NCBI RefSeq assembly: GCF_022788635.1 | Contig: NZ_CP076024.1 | Coordinates: forward strand, 3,759,503-3,823,502 | Length of the DNA stretch: 64,000 bases | Direction of reading: 5' to 3' | Source: Methylobacter sp. S3L5C | GTDB taxonomy: Bacteria; Pseudomonadota; Gammaproteobacteria; Methylococcales; Methylomonadaceae | Made by a program: the position numbers and the translations under genes | The notes under the pieces: model-generated | What the model was told of the DNA's origin: nothing | Databases searched by the model: none | What the model saw: only the letters and a program-made list of their open reading frames with translations | Shown here: in pieces, positions 27,862 through 36,793 of the stretch | How positions within the stretch are numbered: position 1 is the stretch's first letter | How the letters are laid out: every line of letters starts with the position of its first letter

Positions 27862-28110
27862 TCAAAGCCAATAAAGCCTTGTCTGCTGACCTTGCAATCG
27901 AGGTACGTAACAAGATGCTTCGCCGACCTCCTTATGATTAGGTTTGCTGATAACGCTACCTGATTCTTGTGGTATTTTTTTATCTTGTCCAGGCAAATTC
28001 TCGTTTGAGTCTTTTGATGTACAGCCAGAAATAACCAGCATTCCAAGCGCAGTTATTCGGGTGATTGATAAGAGCCATTTTTTAAAAGTCAACCAGAAAA
28101 GAATCATCAT
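27862..28110 (-). CDS. Small putative lipoprotein
   Basis: 82 codons from ATG 28110 (next ATG at 28107). The N-terminus is a hydrophobic, positively charged leader (FWLTFKKWLLSITRI) ending in a lipobox, LVISGC, so lipid attachment to the cysteine is predicted. The mature part is short and polar (TSKDSNENLPGQDKK) with no recognised domain. AGAAAGG immediately precedes the start codons. The lipobox and ribosome-binding site argue for a real gene, but the short length leaves doubt. The frame also extends upstream to 28149. Confidence 0.45.
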   Translation of the reverse strand: MMILFWLTFKKWLLSITRITALGMLVISGCTSKDSNENLPGQDKKIPQESGSVISKPNHKEVGEASCYVPRLQGQQTRLYWL

Positions 28111-28682
28111 CCTTTCTGATTCCAACCAGTAATAAACGGTTACTACCAATAACCTTGTTTAAAACTTGGTGTCATCTGTTTCATAAAATATCCTGCGGCT
28201 TCCGATTAATGGGATCGTAAGATACAAGTCACATAAATAACTTTATGTGACTTTATGCTTTCCTGCTATAGCCCTATAATGCGCGTGATTCAAATAACTG
28301 TCTGCTCGCCGTCGAACACAAAACCATGCACCAACAAATTTAATACCCCTCGGCAATTAGCGAGTATTTACAAAGATAACAACATCCAAACTCGTACTAT
28401 TCTATTAATCGTTGTTTTCATAAAAACACCGACTTATTTTCTGCACCTGTGGAATATTTTTTATCTGCCATATAACAAAATCAACTTAGTCAATAATTGT
28501 CATTTCTAATTGAATGCCATGCCACTATCGTAATGTGTATCTTGAACTAATTTCAAATCTGTACGTTACCGCACTGACCAGACTCGGTCTTGTGTGTAAA
28601 ATCTTTAGCCAGTGGTCGGAAATAGTATTTCGCACCTCACTCATGACTCAATAGGTCATGACTAACTTATCAGGAGATTCTC
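28111..28682. other. Gene-free stretch upstream of the CsbD cluster
   Basis: About 570 bp without a convincing gene. An 84-codon plus-strand frame (28255-28509) has biased, low-complexity composition and no ribosome-binding site, so I did not accept it. A 7-bp inverted repeat, TCATGAC and GTCATGA (about 28642-28662), lies just upstream of the CsbD gene and may be a regulator site. Confidence 0.4.
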
Positions 28683-28880
28683 ATGAACAAAGATCAAATA
28701 AAAGGCCGTATCGAAGAAGCCAAAGGTAAAGTCAAAGAAGCTACCGGCGTTATTCTGGATGACGAGGATATGGAAGCAGAAGGAAATATCCAAAAAAATA
28801 TCGGCAAGGTTCAGTCAGGACTTAGTGATCTGAAAGAAGACACTAAAGAGTCGATTAAAAAAGCCATCGATAAAATTTAA
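28683..28880 (+). CDS. CsbD family stress protein (cytosolic)
   Basis: 65 residues: MNKDQIKGRIEEAKGKVKEA, then TGVILDDEDMEAEGN and a lysine-rich end. This is the CsbD/YjbJ family, small highly charged proteins induced by general or osmotic stress in many bacteria; the molecular role is not known. AGGAG lies 8 nt upstream of the ATG. It is first in a run of five small stress or membrane genes. A paralogue with a signal peptide follows directly. Confidence 0.9.
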   Translation: MNKDQIKGRIEEAKGKVKEATGVILDDEDMEAEGNIQKNIGKVQSGLSDLKEDTKESIKKAIDKI

Positions 28881-28969
28881 AATCAGCGGCTAAGTCCAGA
28901 TGAGCGCAAGTTAATTTGCGGCATCGCAACAAGAAAATAATTGCAATCCATTTTTTACAGGAAGAAAAT

Positions 28970-29260
28970 ATGAAAATCAATAATATAAAACTTACCCATT
29001 TGGCAGCAACTATCATTCTAACATTTTCCTCATTTGGCGCTTATGCCACAGAAAGTCAAAACCAGACACTTGTCAATAAAGATCAAGTCAATGGCAGGGT
29101 TGAGGAAGCAAAAGGTACTGTCAAGGAAATCACCGGCCAAGTGATAAACGATAAAAGTATGGAACTGGAAGGCAATATTCAAAAAAATGTTGGTAAGGTT
29201 CAGTCAGAATATGGTGATATCAAGCAAGATATCAAGAACGAAACCAAGAAAGACAAATAA
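28970..29260 (+). CDS. Exported CsbD-like protein
   Basis: 96 residues from ATG 28970, with AGGAAG upstream. Residues 1-24 form a signal peptide (hydrophobic core HLAATIILTFSSFGAYA, cleavage after AYA). The mature part repeats the CsbD pattern: VNKDQVNGRVEEAKGTVKEI and DKSMELEGNIQKNVGKVQ, close to the cytosolic CsbD encoded 90 bp upstream (NIQKN-GKVQS is shared). It is probably a duplicate that gained an export signal. The frame could also start at 28916, but that adds an unlikely N-terminus. Function inferred only as periplasmic stress protection. Confidence 0.85.
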   Translation: MKINNIKLTHLAATIILTFSSFGAYATESQNQTLVNKDQVNGRVEEAKGTVKEITGQVINDKSMELEGNIQKNVGKVQSEYGDIKQDIKNETKKDK

Positions 29261-29350
29261 AAAAGTGACGTTGATTGTGCAGTAAACAACTCTACAATCT
29301 AGCGCAGAATCAAAATGAAAAATTCTTGAATAACTATTAAGAGACATACA

Positions 29351-29653
29351 ATGAAACTTACTAATTTATGTGCAGGTAGTATCCTGGCTTTGGCTTCATT
29401 TGGTGCTTATGCCGAAGAGAGCCACATCACCGAAGCACTCAAACATGCGGAAGCAGCAGTTAGTGCTGCTGATGGTAAGACCATCGCTGAACATGCAGAA
29501 GTTGCAAAAACTCATGCCAAGGTTGCTGATGAACACCTTGATGCCGGTATCAAGAGTCTGAATGACGCTATTGATCACGGTAAAATGAAGCACACTGACT
29601 TAGCCAAAAAATCGGCTGAAGAAGCAGTAACGCATCTTAAAGCAGCCCAATAA
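29351..29653 (+). CDS. smbP: Small metal-binding protein, SmbP family
   Basis: 100 residues with a signal peptide (MKLTNLCAGSILALASFGAYA). The mature region is helical and rich in spaced histidines (SHITEALKHAEAA, AEHAEVAKTHAKVADEHLDA, DHGKMKHTDLAKK). This histidine spacing in a helical bundle matches SmbP of Nitrosomonas, a periplasmic copper/metal-binding protein. The signal peptide ends in the same SFGAYA as the exported CsbD protein just upstream, suggesting a shared history. GAGA lies upstream of the ATG. A role in copper buffering is plausible in a methanotroph but inferred. Confidence 0.82.
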   Translation: MKLTNLCAGSILALASFGAYAEESHITEALKHAEAAVSAADGKTIAEHAEVAKTHAKVADEHLDAGIKSLNDAIDHGKMKHTDLAKKSAEEAVTHLKAAQ

Positions 29654-29667
29654 ATATTGACGACTTT

Positions 29668-29716
29668 GGTAACGAAAAAAATGTTGCGTGGATGATCCAC
29701 CGACTTTTTCGTTACC
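29668..29716 (+). terminator. Hairpin after smbP
   Basis: GGTAACGAAAAA (29668-29679) pairs perfectly with TTTTTCGTTACC (29705-29716). A smaller inner pairing (GTGGATGATCCAC) lies in the loop. It follows the smbP stop by 15 nt and precedes the next small gene, so it may terminate or attenuate transcription. Confidence 0.5.
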
Positions 29717-29780
29717 GAATACTATTTATTACCGTTACTTTATATCGTCGTCAATTGACAACCTCTTTCGGAGAAAAAAA

Positions 29781-29930
29781 ATGCTTGAATCTCTAGCTAT
29801 CGTCCTAATCATCCTTTGGGTACTGGGATTAGTGTCAGCCTACACACTAGGTGGGTTTATTCATATTTTATTGGTTATCGCAGTCATCGTAATATTATTA
29901 CGTATTATTAATGGGCGAAGAGTTTTATAA
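29781..29930 (+). CDS. lmo0937-family small membrane protein
   Basis: 49 residues: MLESLAIVLIILWVLGLVSA, followed by YTLGGFIHILLVIAVIVILL and the basic tail RIINGRRVL. Two transmembrane helices joined by a short loop containing GGFIH are the hallmark of the lmo0937 family. CGGAG lies about 8 nt upstream of the ATG. The role is unknown; such genes often sit among stress-induced small proteins, as here. The frame opens upstream at 29688, but the ribosome-binding site supports 29781. Confidence 0.82.
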   Translation: MLESLAIVLIILWVLGLVSAYTLGGFIHILLVIAVIVILLRIINGRRVL

Positions 29931-30076
29931 CAGTACTGAAATATATTTATACAAACCGTAATAGAATATTCATTAAAGTGCAAAAACGTTTTTAGGAGTC
30001 TTAATTAAATCACCTAGAACCTTTGTGAAAACAGATCAATCCAACCGAAAATATCATTAATGATAGGGGAAACGAT

Positions 30077-30298
30077 ATGAACGTAGTCAAGATTTTGGCA
30101 GTTTTGCTAATCATAGCCGGCCTGTCTGGGTTGGTATATGGTCGTTTTAGCTATACCAAAGAAACCCAGGAAGCCAAGATAGGCCCATTGGAACTATCGG
30201 TTAATGAAACACAGACCGTTTATATTCCTGTCTGGGCTGGTGTAGGAGCAATAGTTGCAGGTGCAGGGATATTGCTTTTTGCAAGTAAGAAGCGTTAG
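30077..30298 (+). CDS. Small two-helix membrane protein, DUF3185-like
   Basis: 73 residues with an N-terminal helix (VKILAVLLIIAGLSGLVYG), a ~35-residue extracytoplasmic segment (FSYTKETQEAKIGPLELSVN) and a C-terminal helix (GVGAIVAGAGILLFA) with basic end KKR. This resembles DUF3185-type proteins, function unknown. GGGGAAA precedes the ATG. It closes the small-protein run. The 274 bp after it (30299-30572) hold no recognised feature. Confidence 0.7.
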   Translation: MNVVKILAVLLIIAGLSGLVYGRFSYTKETQEAKIGPLELSVNETQTVYIPVWAGVGAIVAGAGILLFASKKR

Positions 30299-30572
30299 AA
30301 CTCTATCAGTGCTTCTCCCATCCAGATTAAAATAGCCAAGGATTTTTTTATTGGAAAAATTACCTCCTCATCAACAAACATAATAAAGTGAGCGCCATTG
30401 TTCAGACAATAGCTTATCAATATTAAAAATGGATTGATTCCGTTACAGCAAACAGGTGTTTTCCCGTTTGGCTTGTAAGTGCTTTTTATTACTACTCAAG
30501 CTGCGAAATTTCTGGTATAAAACCTGACGGGTTTCAAGATCAAGCTTCATTTATTACCGGATTATTTTTGCC

Positions 30573-32048
30573 ATGGCATGCACCCTGCTGGTTGTTGACA
30601 ATCTTTCAGATTGGAACCCTTATTATCCTAGTGACCAGGTTATGACCTTTGAAACCTATCTCGCTACCGAGCAAGGTGAATCGGAACAACGGGTTCGCGT
30701 GATTAATCTTTGCAGTAGCTATAGTTATCTCTCCGATGGTTATTACTGCTCATTGCTCGCAGAAGCGCGCGGTCATCACGTAATTCCTTCTGTTAAAGTA
30801 ATTAACGACCTAGGTAAACAAGCACTCTATCAACTTCAGCTTGAAGATCTGTCATCAACTTTAGCGCGTGCTTTCAAAAGTCGTGAAACCCTCAATAATG
30901 AAATAACCCTGTTAAGTTATTTTGGCACTACCGCTGATCCGGCTTTTCAAGAACTGACCAGACTACTGTTTGAACGTTTTTCCTGTCCGGTTTTGGAGAT
31001 AACACTATGCTTTAGTCAGCAGTGGAAAATAATTGGCTTAAAACCAATTTCGCATCGTGCCTTGGATGATCCTCAGCAAACTGTTTTTGCTGAAGCACTG
31101 GATAAATTCAGTAAAAAAGTCTGGCGCAAAAGCCGGGCGCGTAAGACTACACGTTATGACCTTGCAATGCTCATTGACTCGGAAGAACAGTTACCACCGA
31201 GTAATCGGGGGGCACTTAAAAAGTTTATCAAGATTGGTCGGGAACTAGGTATTGAAGTTGAATTAATATCCCAGCAAGATTATGCCCGCTTACCTGAATT
31301 TGACGGCTTGTTTATCCGCGAAACTACCGGTATTGATCATCACACTTATCGCTTCTCAAAAAAAGCCGAGGCCGAAGGTTTGATCGTTATTGACGACCCC
31401 ACATCCATGCTGCGGTGCGCCAATAAAGTGTATCTTGCTGATTTATTCAGGACTCATCATGTCCCCAGCCCAAAAACCTGGCTACTACACAAGGGCAATG
31501 CTGTTCATCTGGACAGAGTGGAAAGTGAAGCAGGCTTTCCAATGGTGATCAAGATTCCGGATGGATCATTTTCCAGGGGCATTGTTAAGGTCAATAACCG
31601 ACAGGAACTTAATAGTAAAGTTGACGAGTTATTTCAAAAGTCTGCCCTGCTGTTAGCTCAAGAATTTCTTTATACTGAATTTGACTGGCGCATCGGTATT
31701 TTTAATAACCGTGCTTTGTACGCCTGCCGTTATTACATGGTTAAAAACCACTGGCAGATCTACCGCCACCACGAAAGCCGGACCGATAGCGGCAGCTTTG
31801 AAACCTTGCCGACCTTTGAGGTACCCAAAGCCGTGCTTGAAGCGGCTTTAAAAGCGACTCTACCGATAGGGAATGGTTTATACGGCGTTGATGTTAAAGA
31901 AAAAAACGGCAAAGGCTATGTCATAGAAGTCAATGATAACCCCAATATAGACAGCGGCATTGAAGACAAGTATCTGGGTGACGAACTCTATCGGCTGATC
32001 ATGGCCGAATTTTTACGGCGTATGGAAAACCGTAGCAAAGGCGTATGA
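30573..32048 (+). CDS. RimK-family ATP-grasp ligase with N-terminal RLAN domain
   Basis: 491 residues. The N-terminal ~200 residues (TLLVVDNLSDWNPYYPSDQV, CSSYSYLSDGYYCSLLAEAR) match the RimK-like ATP-grasp N-terminal (RLAN) domain. The C-terminal half is an ATP-grasp ligase: GFPMVIKIPDGSFSRGIVKV, DWRIGIFNNRALYACRYY and YVIEVNDNPNID, the last with metal-binding Glu/Asn. RimK enzymes add glutamate or similar residues to a protein or small-molecule carboxylate. This longer subgroup often lies beside a GCS2-type ligase or N-acetyltransferase, which is not seen here. Substrate unknown. Confidence 0.85.
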   Translation: MACTLLVVDNLSDWNPYYPSDQVMTFETYLATEQGESEQRVRVINLCSSYSYLSDGYYCSLLAEARGHHVIPSVKVINDLGKQALYQLQLEDLSSTLARAFKSRETLNNEITLLSYFGTTADPAFQELTRLLFERFSCPVLEITLCFSQQWKIIGLKPISHRALDDPQQTVFAEALDKFSKKVWRKSRARKTTRYDLAMLIDSEEQLPPSNRGALKKFIKIGRELGIEVELISQQDYARLPEFDGLFIRETTGIDHHTYRFSKKAEAEGLIVIDDPTSMLRCANKVYLADLFRTHHVPSPKTWLLHKGNAVHLDRVESEAGFPMVIKIPDGSFSRGIVKVNNRQELNSKVDELFQKSALLLAQEFLYTEFDWRIGIFNNRALYACRYYMVKNHWQIYRHHESRTDSGSFETLPTFEVPKAVLEAALKATLPIGNGLYGVDVKEKNGKGYVIEVNDNPNIDSGIEDKYLGDELYRLIMAEFLRRMENRSKGV

Positions 32049-32144
32049 AATAAAATCATAATCCACGAAAGGCACGAACAATATAAACCTTAACAGTAGA
32101 TGCTTTCAGATAATAGACCGATAACGCTAACCTGGCCGACAAAA

Positions 32145-32702
32145 CTACCTTAAAATTTCCGGTAAAAAAAACTCGCTGACCAGCATTTGCTGATGGGCAA
32201 TGGCATAAACCGTTCGCCTGCCCCATATCGGTTGCTTGATATCGACTTCAGCAAGTGCTGGCTGCGTCCATGTAGACGGGTTAATCAAGGTAATATCCAT
32301 CGCAATGCGTTCCAGTTTGGGATAAGAAAAAATAATCTCCCCTAACGGGCGACTGCCCAGTTTGGATAAATTGCTTTTAGCCGTTTTGACGGTGCTTGCC
32401 GGAATGATGGTTCTTGCCAAAATCAGCGGCTTGCCGTTGACATGAAGTAACACCTCGCGGATCAGGCTGTACTGATGTTCAGGCAATTTAAGTAAACGGC
32501 GCTCACTCAAAAAAGGCGTTTGCCAACGTTGAAGCAATACTTTAACGGCAACCCCGGCACCATAATAATTACGTAACCGTTGGGTTAAGGAGCCTGACTC
32601 ATAGGTCCATGATTGAATATTTTCAGGGATTTTATGGCGTAAACCCTGGCAATTTTCCTGCCATGACGGTTCGCGGTTAAATAACAAGCTTTTAGTAGTC
32701 AA
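32145..32702 (-). CDS. ubiC: Chorismate lyase UbiC
   Basis: Converts chorismate to 4-hydroxybenzoate and pyruvate, the first step of ubiquinone synthesis. 185 residues. Family landmarks are WTYESGSLTQRLR, REVLLHVNGKPLILARTIIP (containing the active-site arginine), LGSRPLGEIIF and WGRRTVYAI near the C-terminus. Length is slightly above E. coli UbiC (165). It starts 6 nt after recG on the same strand, so the two are probably co-transcribed. Confidence 0.85.
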   Translation of the reverse strand: MTTKSLLFNREPSWQENCQGLRHKIPENIQSWTYESGSLTQRLRNYYGAGVAVKVLLQRWQTPFLSERRLLKLPEHQYSLIREVLLHVNGKPLILARTIIPASTVKTAKSNLSKLGSRPLGEIIFSYPKLERIAMDITLINPSTWTQPALAEVDIKQPIWGRRTVYAIAHQQMLVSEFFLPEILR

Positions 32703-32708
32703 ACTGAA

Positions 32709-34796
32709 CTAAACCTCGGCATAATCTGTGGATGTACCCAGCCAACGATCACACAAAGGTTGTATGGCTTGGGGCGCTTCGGTAAAAATTTGCTCACCGG
32801 TCTGTTGGATAGCATCCAGCAAATCGGCGTCTCTGGCCAAATCGGCAATTTTAAAATTTATGGCACCGGTTTGCCGTGTACCCATCACCTCGCCAGGCCC
32901 TCGTAATTGCAGGTCTTTTTCGGCAATAACAAACCCGTCATTACTGTCTCTTAAAATACTCAAGCGCTGACGGGCAGTATCTGACAATGGGGCTTGATAC
33001 ATCAATAAACAGTAGCTATCGTCCTCCCCTCGCCCGACCCGTCCGCGTAATTGATGCAGTTGTGAAAGCCCCAGGCGTTCAGGATTTTCAATAATCATCA
33101 AACCCGCATTGGGTACATCGACACCCACTTCAATAACTGTGGTGGCAACCAACAAGTCAATTTCATGTTTCTTAAAGGCCTGCATAATGGCATCTTTATC
33201 GGCGCTTTTCATACGTCCGTGAATCAAAGCAACACGCACATCGGGTAAAGCCATGGTTAACAGTTCGGCGGTTTTTTCAGCGGCTTCGCACTCCAACACT
33301 TCTGATTCTTCTATTAATGTACACACCCAATATACCTGCCGTTTTTTACTGACCCAACTGTTAATCCGTTCAATTACTTCGGCGCGGCGTTCGGCGGGAA
33401 TGACACTGGTGACAATGGGTTTTCTACCGGGGGGCAGCTCATCAATAATGGATATATCCAAATCAGAATATTGCAACATGGCCAGAGTACGAGGAATCGG
33501 GGTAGCAGTCATTACTAATTGATGTGGCCTGGTATTGCCCTGCTGGCCTTTTTCTCTCAGCGCCAACCGTTGATGAACCCCGAAACGGTGTTGTTCATCA
33601 ATAATAACCAAACCCAGCCGATGAAAATTAACAGTTTCCTGAAATAACGCATGCGTACCAATAATAATGCCGGCAGAACCATCCTCCAAGGCTTGTAAAA
33701 GCTCTTTACGGGCATTGCCTTTAACTTGACCGGTCAAAAATACGACTTTGGTCTGAAAATTTTCAAACCAGATACTAAAATTGCGTTTATGCTGTTCTGC
33801 CAATAATTCTGTCGGTGCCATGATCGCGACTTGATAACCCGCCATTAAGGCCAGCAACGCCGCATAAGCAGAAACAATAGTTTTACCTGAGCCGACATCG
33901 CCCTGAACCAGTCGCATCATCGGATGTTGCAGTCGGAAATCGGCTTCAATTTCTGCGATAACACGTTGCTGTGCACCGGTTAATTTAAAAGGCAGCGAGT
34001 TTAAGAACTGTTCGGTGATAGTTTTATCAGTAGATTCTTCGAATATTGGTGCTTGCCAGGCTTTGGTTTTATTTCGGGTGACTCGTAAACTCAGATGATG
34101 CGCCAGCAATTCTTCAAAGGCCAAACGTTTAAGCGCAGGAACACTGCCATTTTGTAATGCCTCAATAGAAACTGATTCATCAGGGGCGTGTAAAATTTGT
34201 ATTGCTTCTGCCAAAGACGGATAGTGGTAATTTTTTAAAATCGCTGCAGGAATCCAGTCAATTAACAATTGCGGTTCATTAACGCAAAGACTTAAGGCAT
34301 TTTTTACCGCTTTTCTTAAGGTATTTTGGCCAAGTCCCTCTGTTAATGGATACACAGGGGTTAAACAGGCTTCCCTAACCTCAGTATCCGGATTTAAAAT
34401 AATATGATAATCAGGATGCACCATTTCCAGTCCGCCAAAGCCGTGGCGTACTTCAGCAAAACAACTGATTAATGTCCCCGGTTTTAAGCTATTGTGCTGG
34501 TTGGCACTGAAATGAAAAAATTTTAAAGAGATAAAACCGGTGTCATCACTAATTCGACAAATCAGACTTTTGCGACCTCTGGGTAAAATATCAATAAATT
34601 CAACCCGACCACAAATAAGTGCGGTCATGCCCGCCCGCAAAGAGCCGATAGGATAAATCCGGGTTCGATCTTCATAGCGCAGCGGTAGATGAAAAATAAG
34701 ATCCTGAATAACACGGATACCGAGTTTTTCCAGACGACTTACCGTTTGAGAGCCTATCCCTGTTAACTTACCGACCGACTGGTAAAAAACATTCAC
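32709..34796 (-). CDS. recG: ATP-dependent DNA helicase RecG
   Basis: Branch-migration helicase acting on stalled forks and Holliday junctions. The N-terminal wedge (OB) domain is seen in YEDRTRIYPIGSLRAG. Helicase motifs are Walker A QGDVGSGKTIVS, DEQHRFGVHQR (motif II), TATPIPRTLAM (III), VATTVIEVGVDVPNAG (V) and QLRGRVGRGEDDSYCLL (VI), followed by the RecG C-terminal LQLRGPGEVMGTRQTG. Length 695 equals the E. coli protein (693). It lies between ridA upstream and ubiC downstream on the minus strand. Confidence 0.96.
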   Translation of the reverse strand: MNVFYQSVGKLTGIGSQTVSRLEKLGIRVIQDLIFHLPLRYEDRTRIYPIGSLRAGMTALICGRVEFIDILPRGRKSLICRISDDTGFISLKFFHFSANQHNSLKPGTLISCFAEVRHGFGGLEMVHPDYHIILNPDTEVREACLTPVYPLTEGLGQNTLRKAVKNALSLCVNEPQLLIDWIPAAILKNYHYPSLAEAIQILHAPDESVSIEALQNGSVPALKRLAFEELLAHHLSLRVTRNKTKAWQAPIFEESTDKTITEQFLNSLPFKLTGAQQRVIAEIEADFRLQHPMMRLVQGDVGSGKTIVSAYAALLALMAGYQVAIMAPTELLAEQHKRNFSIWFENFQTKVVFLTGQVKGNARKELLQALEDGSAGIIIGTHALFQETVNFHRLGLVIIDEQHRFGVHQRLALREKGQQGNTRPHQLVMTATPIPRTLAMLQYSDLDISIIDELPPGRKPIVTSVIPAERRAEVIERINSWVSKKRQVYWVCTLIEESEVLECEAAEKTAELLTMALPDVRVALIHGRMKSADKDAIMQAFKKHEIDLLVATTVIEVGVDVPNAGLMIIENPERLGLSQLHQLRGRVGRGEDDSYCLLMYQAPLSDTARQRLSILRDSNDGFVIAEKDLQLRGPGEVMGTRQTGAINFKIADLARDADLLDAIQQTGEQIFTEAPQAIQPLCDRWLGTSTDYAEV

Positions 34797-34906
34797 GTGG
34801 TAATCACAGGAAAAGTTGAATCAGCATTCTTGTAACGCAAAATGGAACGGATTGTCACGCATAAATCTGAGTAAACTTGCCTCATTGGAAAGTTAATTTG
34901 CAAAAG

Positions 34907-35311
34907 CTAAGATGCAGGATATTCCTGGGGCTTTAAAAACATAATGGCATCCATTTCCACGGCGGCATTTTTAGGTAAAGCGGCAACGCCAATAACTGCT
35001 CGTGCAGGGTAAGGCTCTTCGAAATAATGCCCCATAATTTCATTAACTAACGGGAAGTGCGATAAATCCGTTAAAAAAACATTTAATTTAACAATATCAG
35101 AAAAATCCCCACCAGCAGCTTCTGCAACCGCCTTTAAATTATCGAATACCTGGGTAATTTGGGCGGTAATATCACCGTCAATAATCGTCATGGTTTCAGG
35201 TACTAAAGGAATCTGTCCGGAAAGATAAACAATGTGATCGACTTTAACTGCCTGTGAATAAGTACCGATTGCTTTAGGCGCTTTATTGGTGTGAATGATT
35301 TCTTTGGTCAT
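34907..35311 (-). CDS. ridA: RidA family enamine/imine deaminase
   Basis: 134-residue YjgF/YER057c/UK114 protein that hydrolyses reactive enamine/imine products of PLP enzymes, protecting other PLP enzymes. Conserved segments: [48 protein letters not shown] and [23 protein letters not shown], the latter with the substrate-binding arginine and terminal glutamate. AGGA precedes the ATG. It lies 110 bp upstream of recG on the same strand. Confidence 0.93.
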   Translation of the reverse strand: MTKEIIHTNKAPKAIGTYSQAVKVDHIVYLSGQIPLVPETMTIIDGDITAQITQVFDNLKAVAEAAGGDFSDIVKLNVFLTDLSHFPLVNEIMGHYFEEPYPARAVIGVAALPKNAAVEMDAIMFLKPQEYPAS

Positions 35312-35415
35312 TTTTTATCCTGATAAGTTATTTTGCCAGAAGGCGAAGTCTTAACTACGGTTATCTATAAGACATTATATCGATTATTGCTACCGGATAG
35401 AAATACAACAAGAAA

Positions 35416-35496
35416 GATTCAAGATGAAAGGCACAGGGCACAGGATTAAAAAAACCTGGCTCACCACAGTTTCCCTTGAACCTTGAACCTTGAATC
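35416..35496. repeat. Heptad-repeat hairpin in the ridA/PepSY divergent gap
   Basis: Three CCTTGAA units in CCCTTGAACCTTGAACCTTG (35473-35492) are the right arm of an imperfect hairpin with left arm GATTCAAGATGAAAGGCACA (35416-35435). The design matches 19372-19434 (CCTTGTA units). The rest of the 400-bp gap 35312-35711 shows nothing else I recognise beyond presumed divergent promoters. Confidence 0.55.
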
Positions 35497-35711
35497 ATAG
35501 CGTTACAAGGCGTCCTGTTCAAGTAATAAGTCATAAAAATGAATCAAAAGACAAGATCGCCATAGCCCACTACCAAGCTTCTATTTTTTTAACTTTATAA
35601 TACAGATCTACCTCATATCAGCTATTGAGTTAAAATCACTAATTATCGAAATAATTTATGATCTATAAAGCTCAGGGATACGACTTACAGCAATGGTAAA
35701 AAGATGAACTT

Positions 35712-36035
35712 ATGCTCATGATAATATTGATTAAAGCAAAAGCAGGTTTAATCAAACCGATACAATCCCGATTAATGGTATCTTTGCTGGTGTTTTTATT
35801 TTCCGGCTTAAATTGTTTTGCAGAAGAAGCAATGATGCCAATACCCATAGATACCAGTATTAGCCTGGATCAAGCAACAGCAAAAATCATTAAGAATGAT
35901 GACAACATCAGAATACTCGGTGCTGAAACAGAAATAATTGATGATAGAGAGATACATGTTATTAAATTTTTAACGCTGGATGGCCGTATCCAACATTACA
36001 AAATAGACGCTAAAACCGGCGAAATAATTAATTAA
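35712..36035 (+). CDS. PepSY-domain protein with signal peptide
   Basis: 107 codons. A hydrophobic segment (MVSLLVFLFSGLNCFAEE) serves as signal peptide. The mature part SISLDQATAKIIKNDDNIRI, then EIHVIKFLTLDGRIQHYKID and AKTGEII, is a single PepSY domain. Start codon uncertain: ATG at 35712 gives a longer n-region, ATG at 35775 a more typical signal; neither has a strong ribosome-binding site. It stands 24 nt before a response regulator/kinase pair, a recurrent arrangement in which the small PepSY protein is often a target or periplasmic partner of the kinase (inferred). Confidence 0.8.
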   Translation: MLMIILIKAKAGLIKPIQSRLMVSLLVFLFSGLNCFAEEAMMPIPIDTSISLDQATAKIIKNDDNIRILGAETEIIDDREIHVIKFLTLDGRIQHYKIDAKTGEIIN

Positions 36036-36059
36036 AGCGTAAACACTATTGGAGCAACC

Positions 36060-36737
36060 ATGCGTATTCTTATCGTTGAAGATGAAATTACACTCTGTAA
36101 CCAGATTCATCAGTATCTGGCTGATAAAGGTTTTGCTGTTGACACAGCGCATACCGGTAGCGATGGTTACTACATGGGCAAAGAGTACCCCATAGATGCG
36201 GCTATTATTGACATTGGTCTCCCCGACTTTTCAGGTATCGAACTTATTAAACGCTTACGTAAAGATAAAGTCAGTGTGCCTATTTTAATTTTGACGGCCA
36301 GGAGTCGTTGGCAGGAAAAAGTAGAGGGATTGGAAGCCGGAGCGGATGATTATTTGGTTAAACCCTTTCAATATGAAGAGTTGCTTGCACGAATTAACGC
36401 CTTAATCAGACGTTCGGCCGGACAGGCACATCCGGTATTAACCCATGACAATATTGAACTGGATACCGTAGCCCAGGAAGTTACAGTGTCCGGGATAAAA
36501 CTGGATTTAACCGCCTACGAATACAAAGTACTGGAATATTTAATGCTTCGTCAGGGCGAATTAATTTCAAAATCCGTATTAACAGCGCATATCTACGATG
36601 AAGACTTTGATCGTGACAGCAATGTTATCGAGGTTTTTATCGGTCGTTTAAGAAAGAAACTTGATCCTGACGGGACTCGTAAACCTATTGAAACCTTGCG
36701 GGGACGTGGCTACCGGATTTCTTCCGAGCTCTCGTAA
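36060..36737 (+). CDS. OmpR/PhoP-type response regulator
   Basis: 225 residues. Receiver domain with acidic pocket E7/D8, phosphoacceptor D51 in IIDIGLPD, the threonine in ILTAR and the lysine in LVKPF. The winged-helix DNA-binding domain is seen in LDLTAYEYKVLEYLMLRQGE and VEVFIGRLRKKLDP-like sequence ending LRGRGYRI. Most like the PhoP/QseB branch. It is followed 56 bp later by its cognate sensor kinase and preceded by a PepSY gene, making a three-gene unit. Confidence 0.93.
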   Translation: MRILIVEDEITLCNQIHQYLADKGFAVDTAHTGSDGYYMGKEYPIDAAIIDIGLPDFSGIELIKRLRKDKVSVPILILTARSRWQEKVEGLEAGADDYLVKPFQYEELLARINALIRRSAGQAHPVLTHDNIELDTVAQEVTVSGIKLDLTAYEYKVLEYLMLRQGELISKSVLTAHIYDEDFDRDSNVIEVFIGRLRKKLDPDGTRKPIETLRGRGYRISSELS

Positions 36738-36793
36738 TGAGAGTATTAATCAACCAGCCATTCTTCCCTGTAACTTATATTAAAAGGCTTTAA

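Noticed and set aside
28255-28509. 84-codon plus-strand ORF upstream of the CsbD gene
   Set aside because: No ribosome-binding site, biased composition and no recognisable domain; better seen as non-coding.
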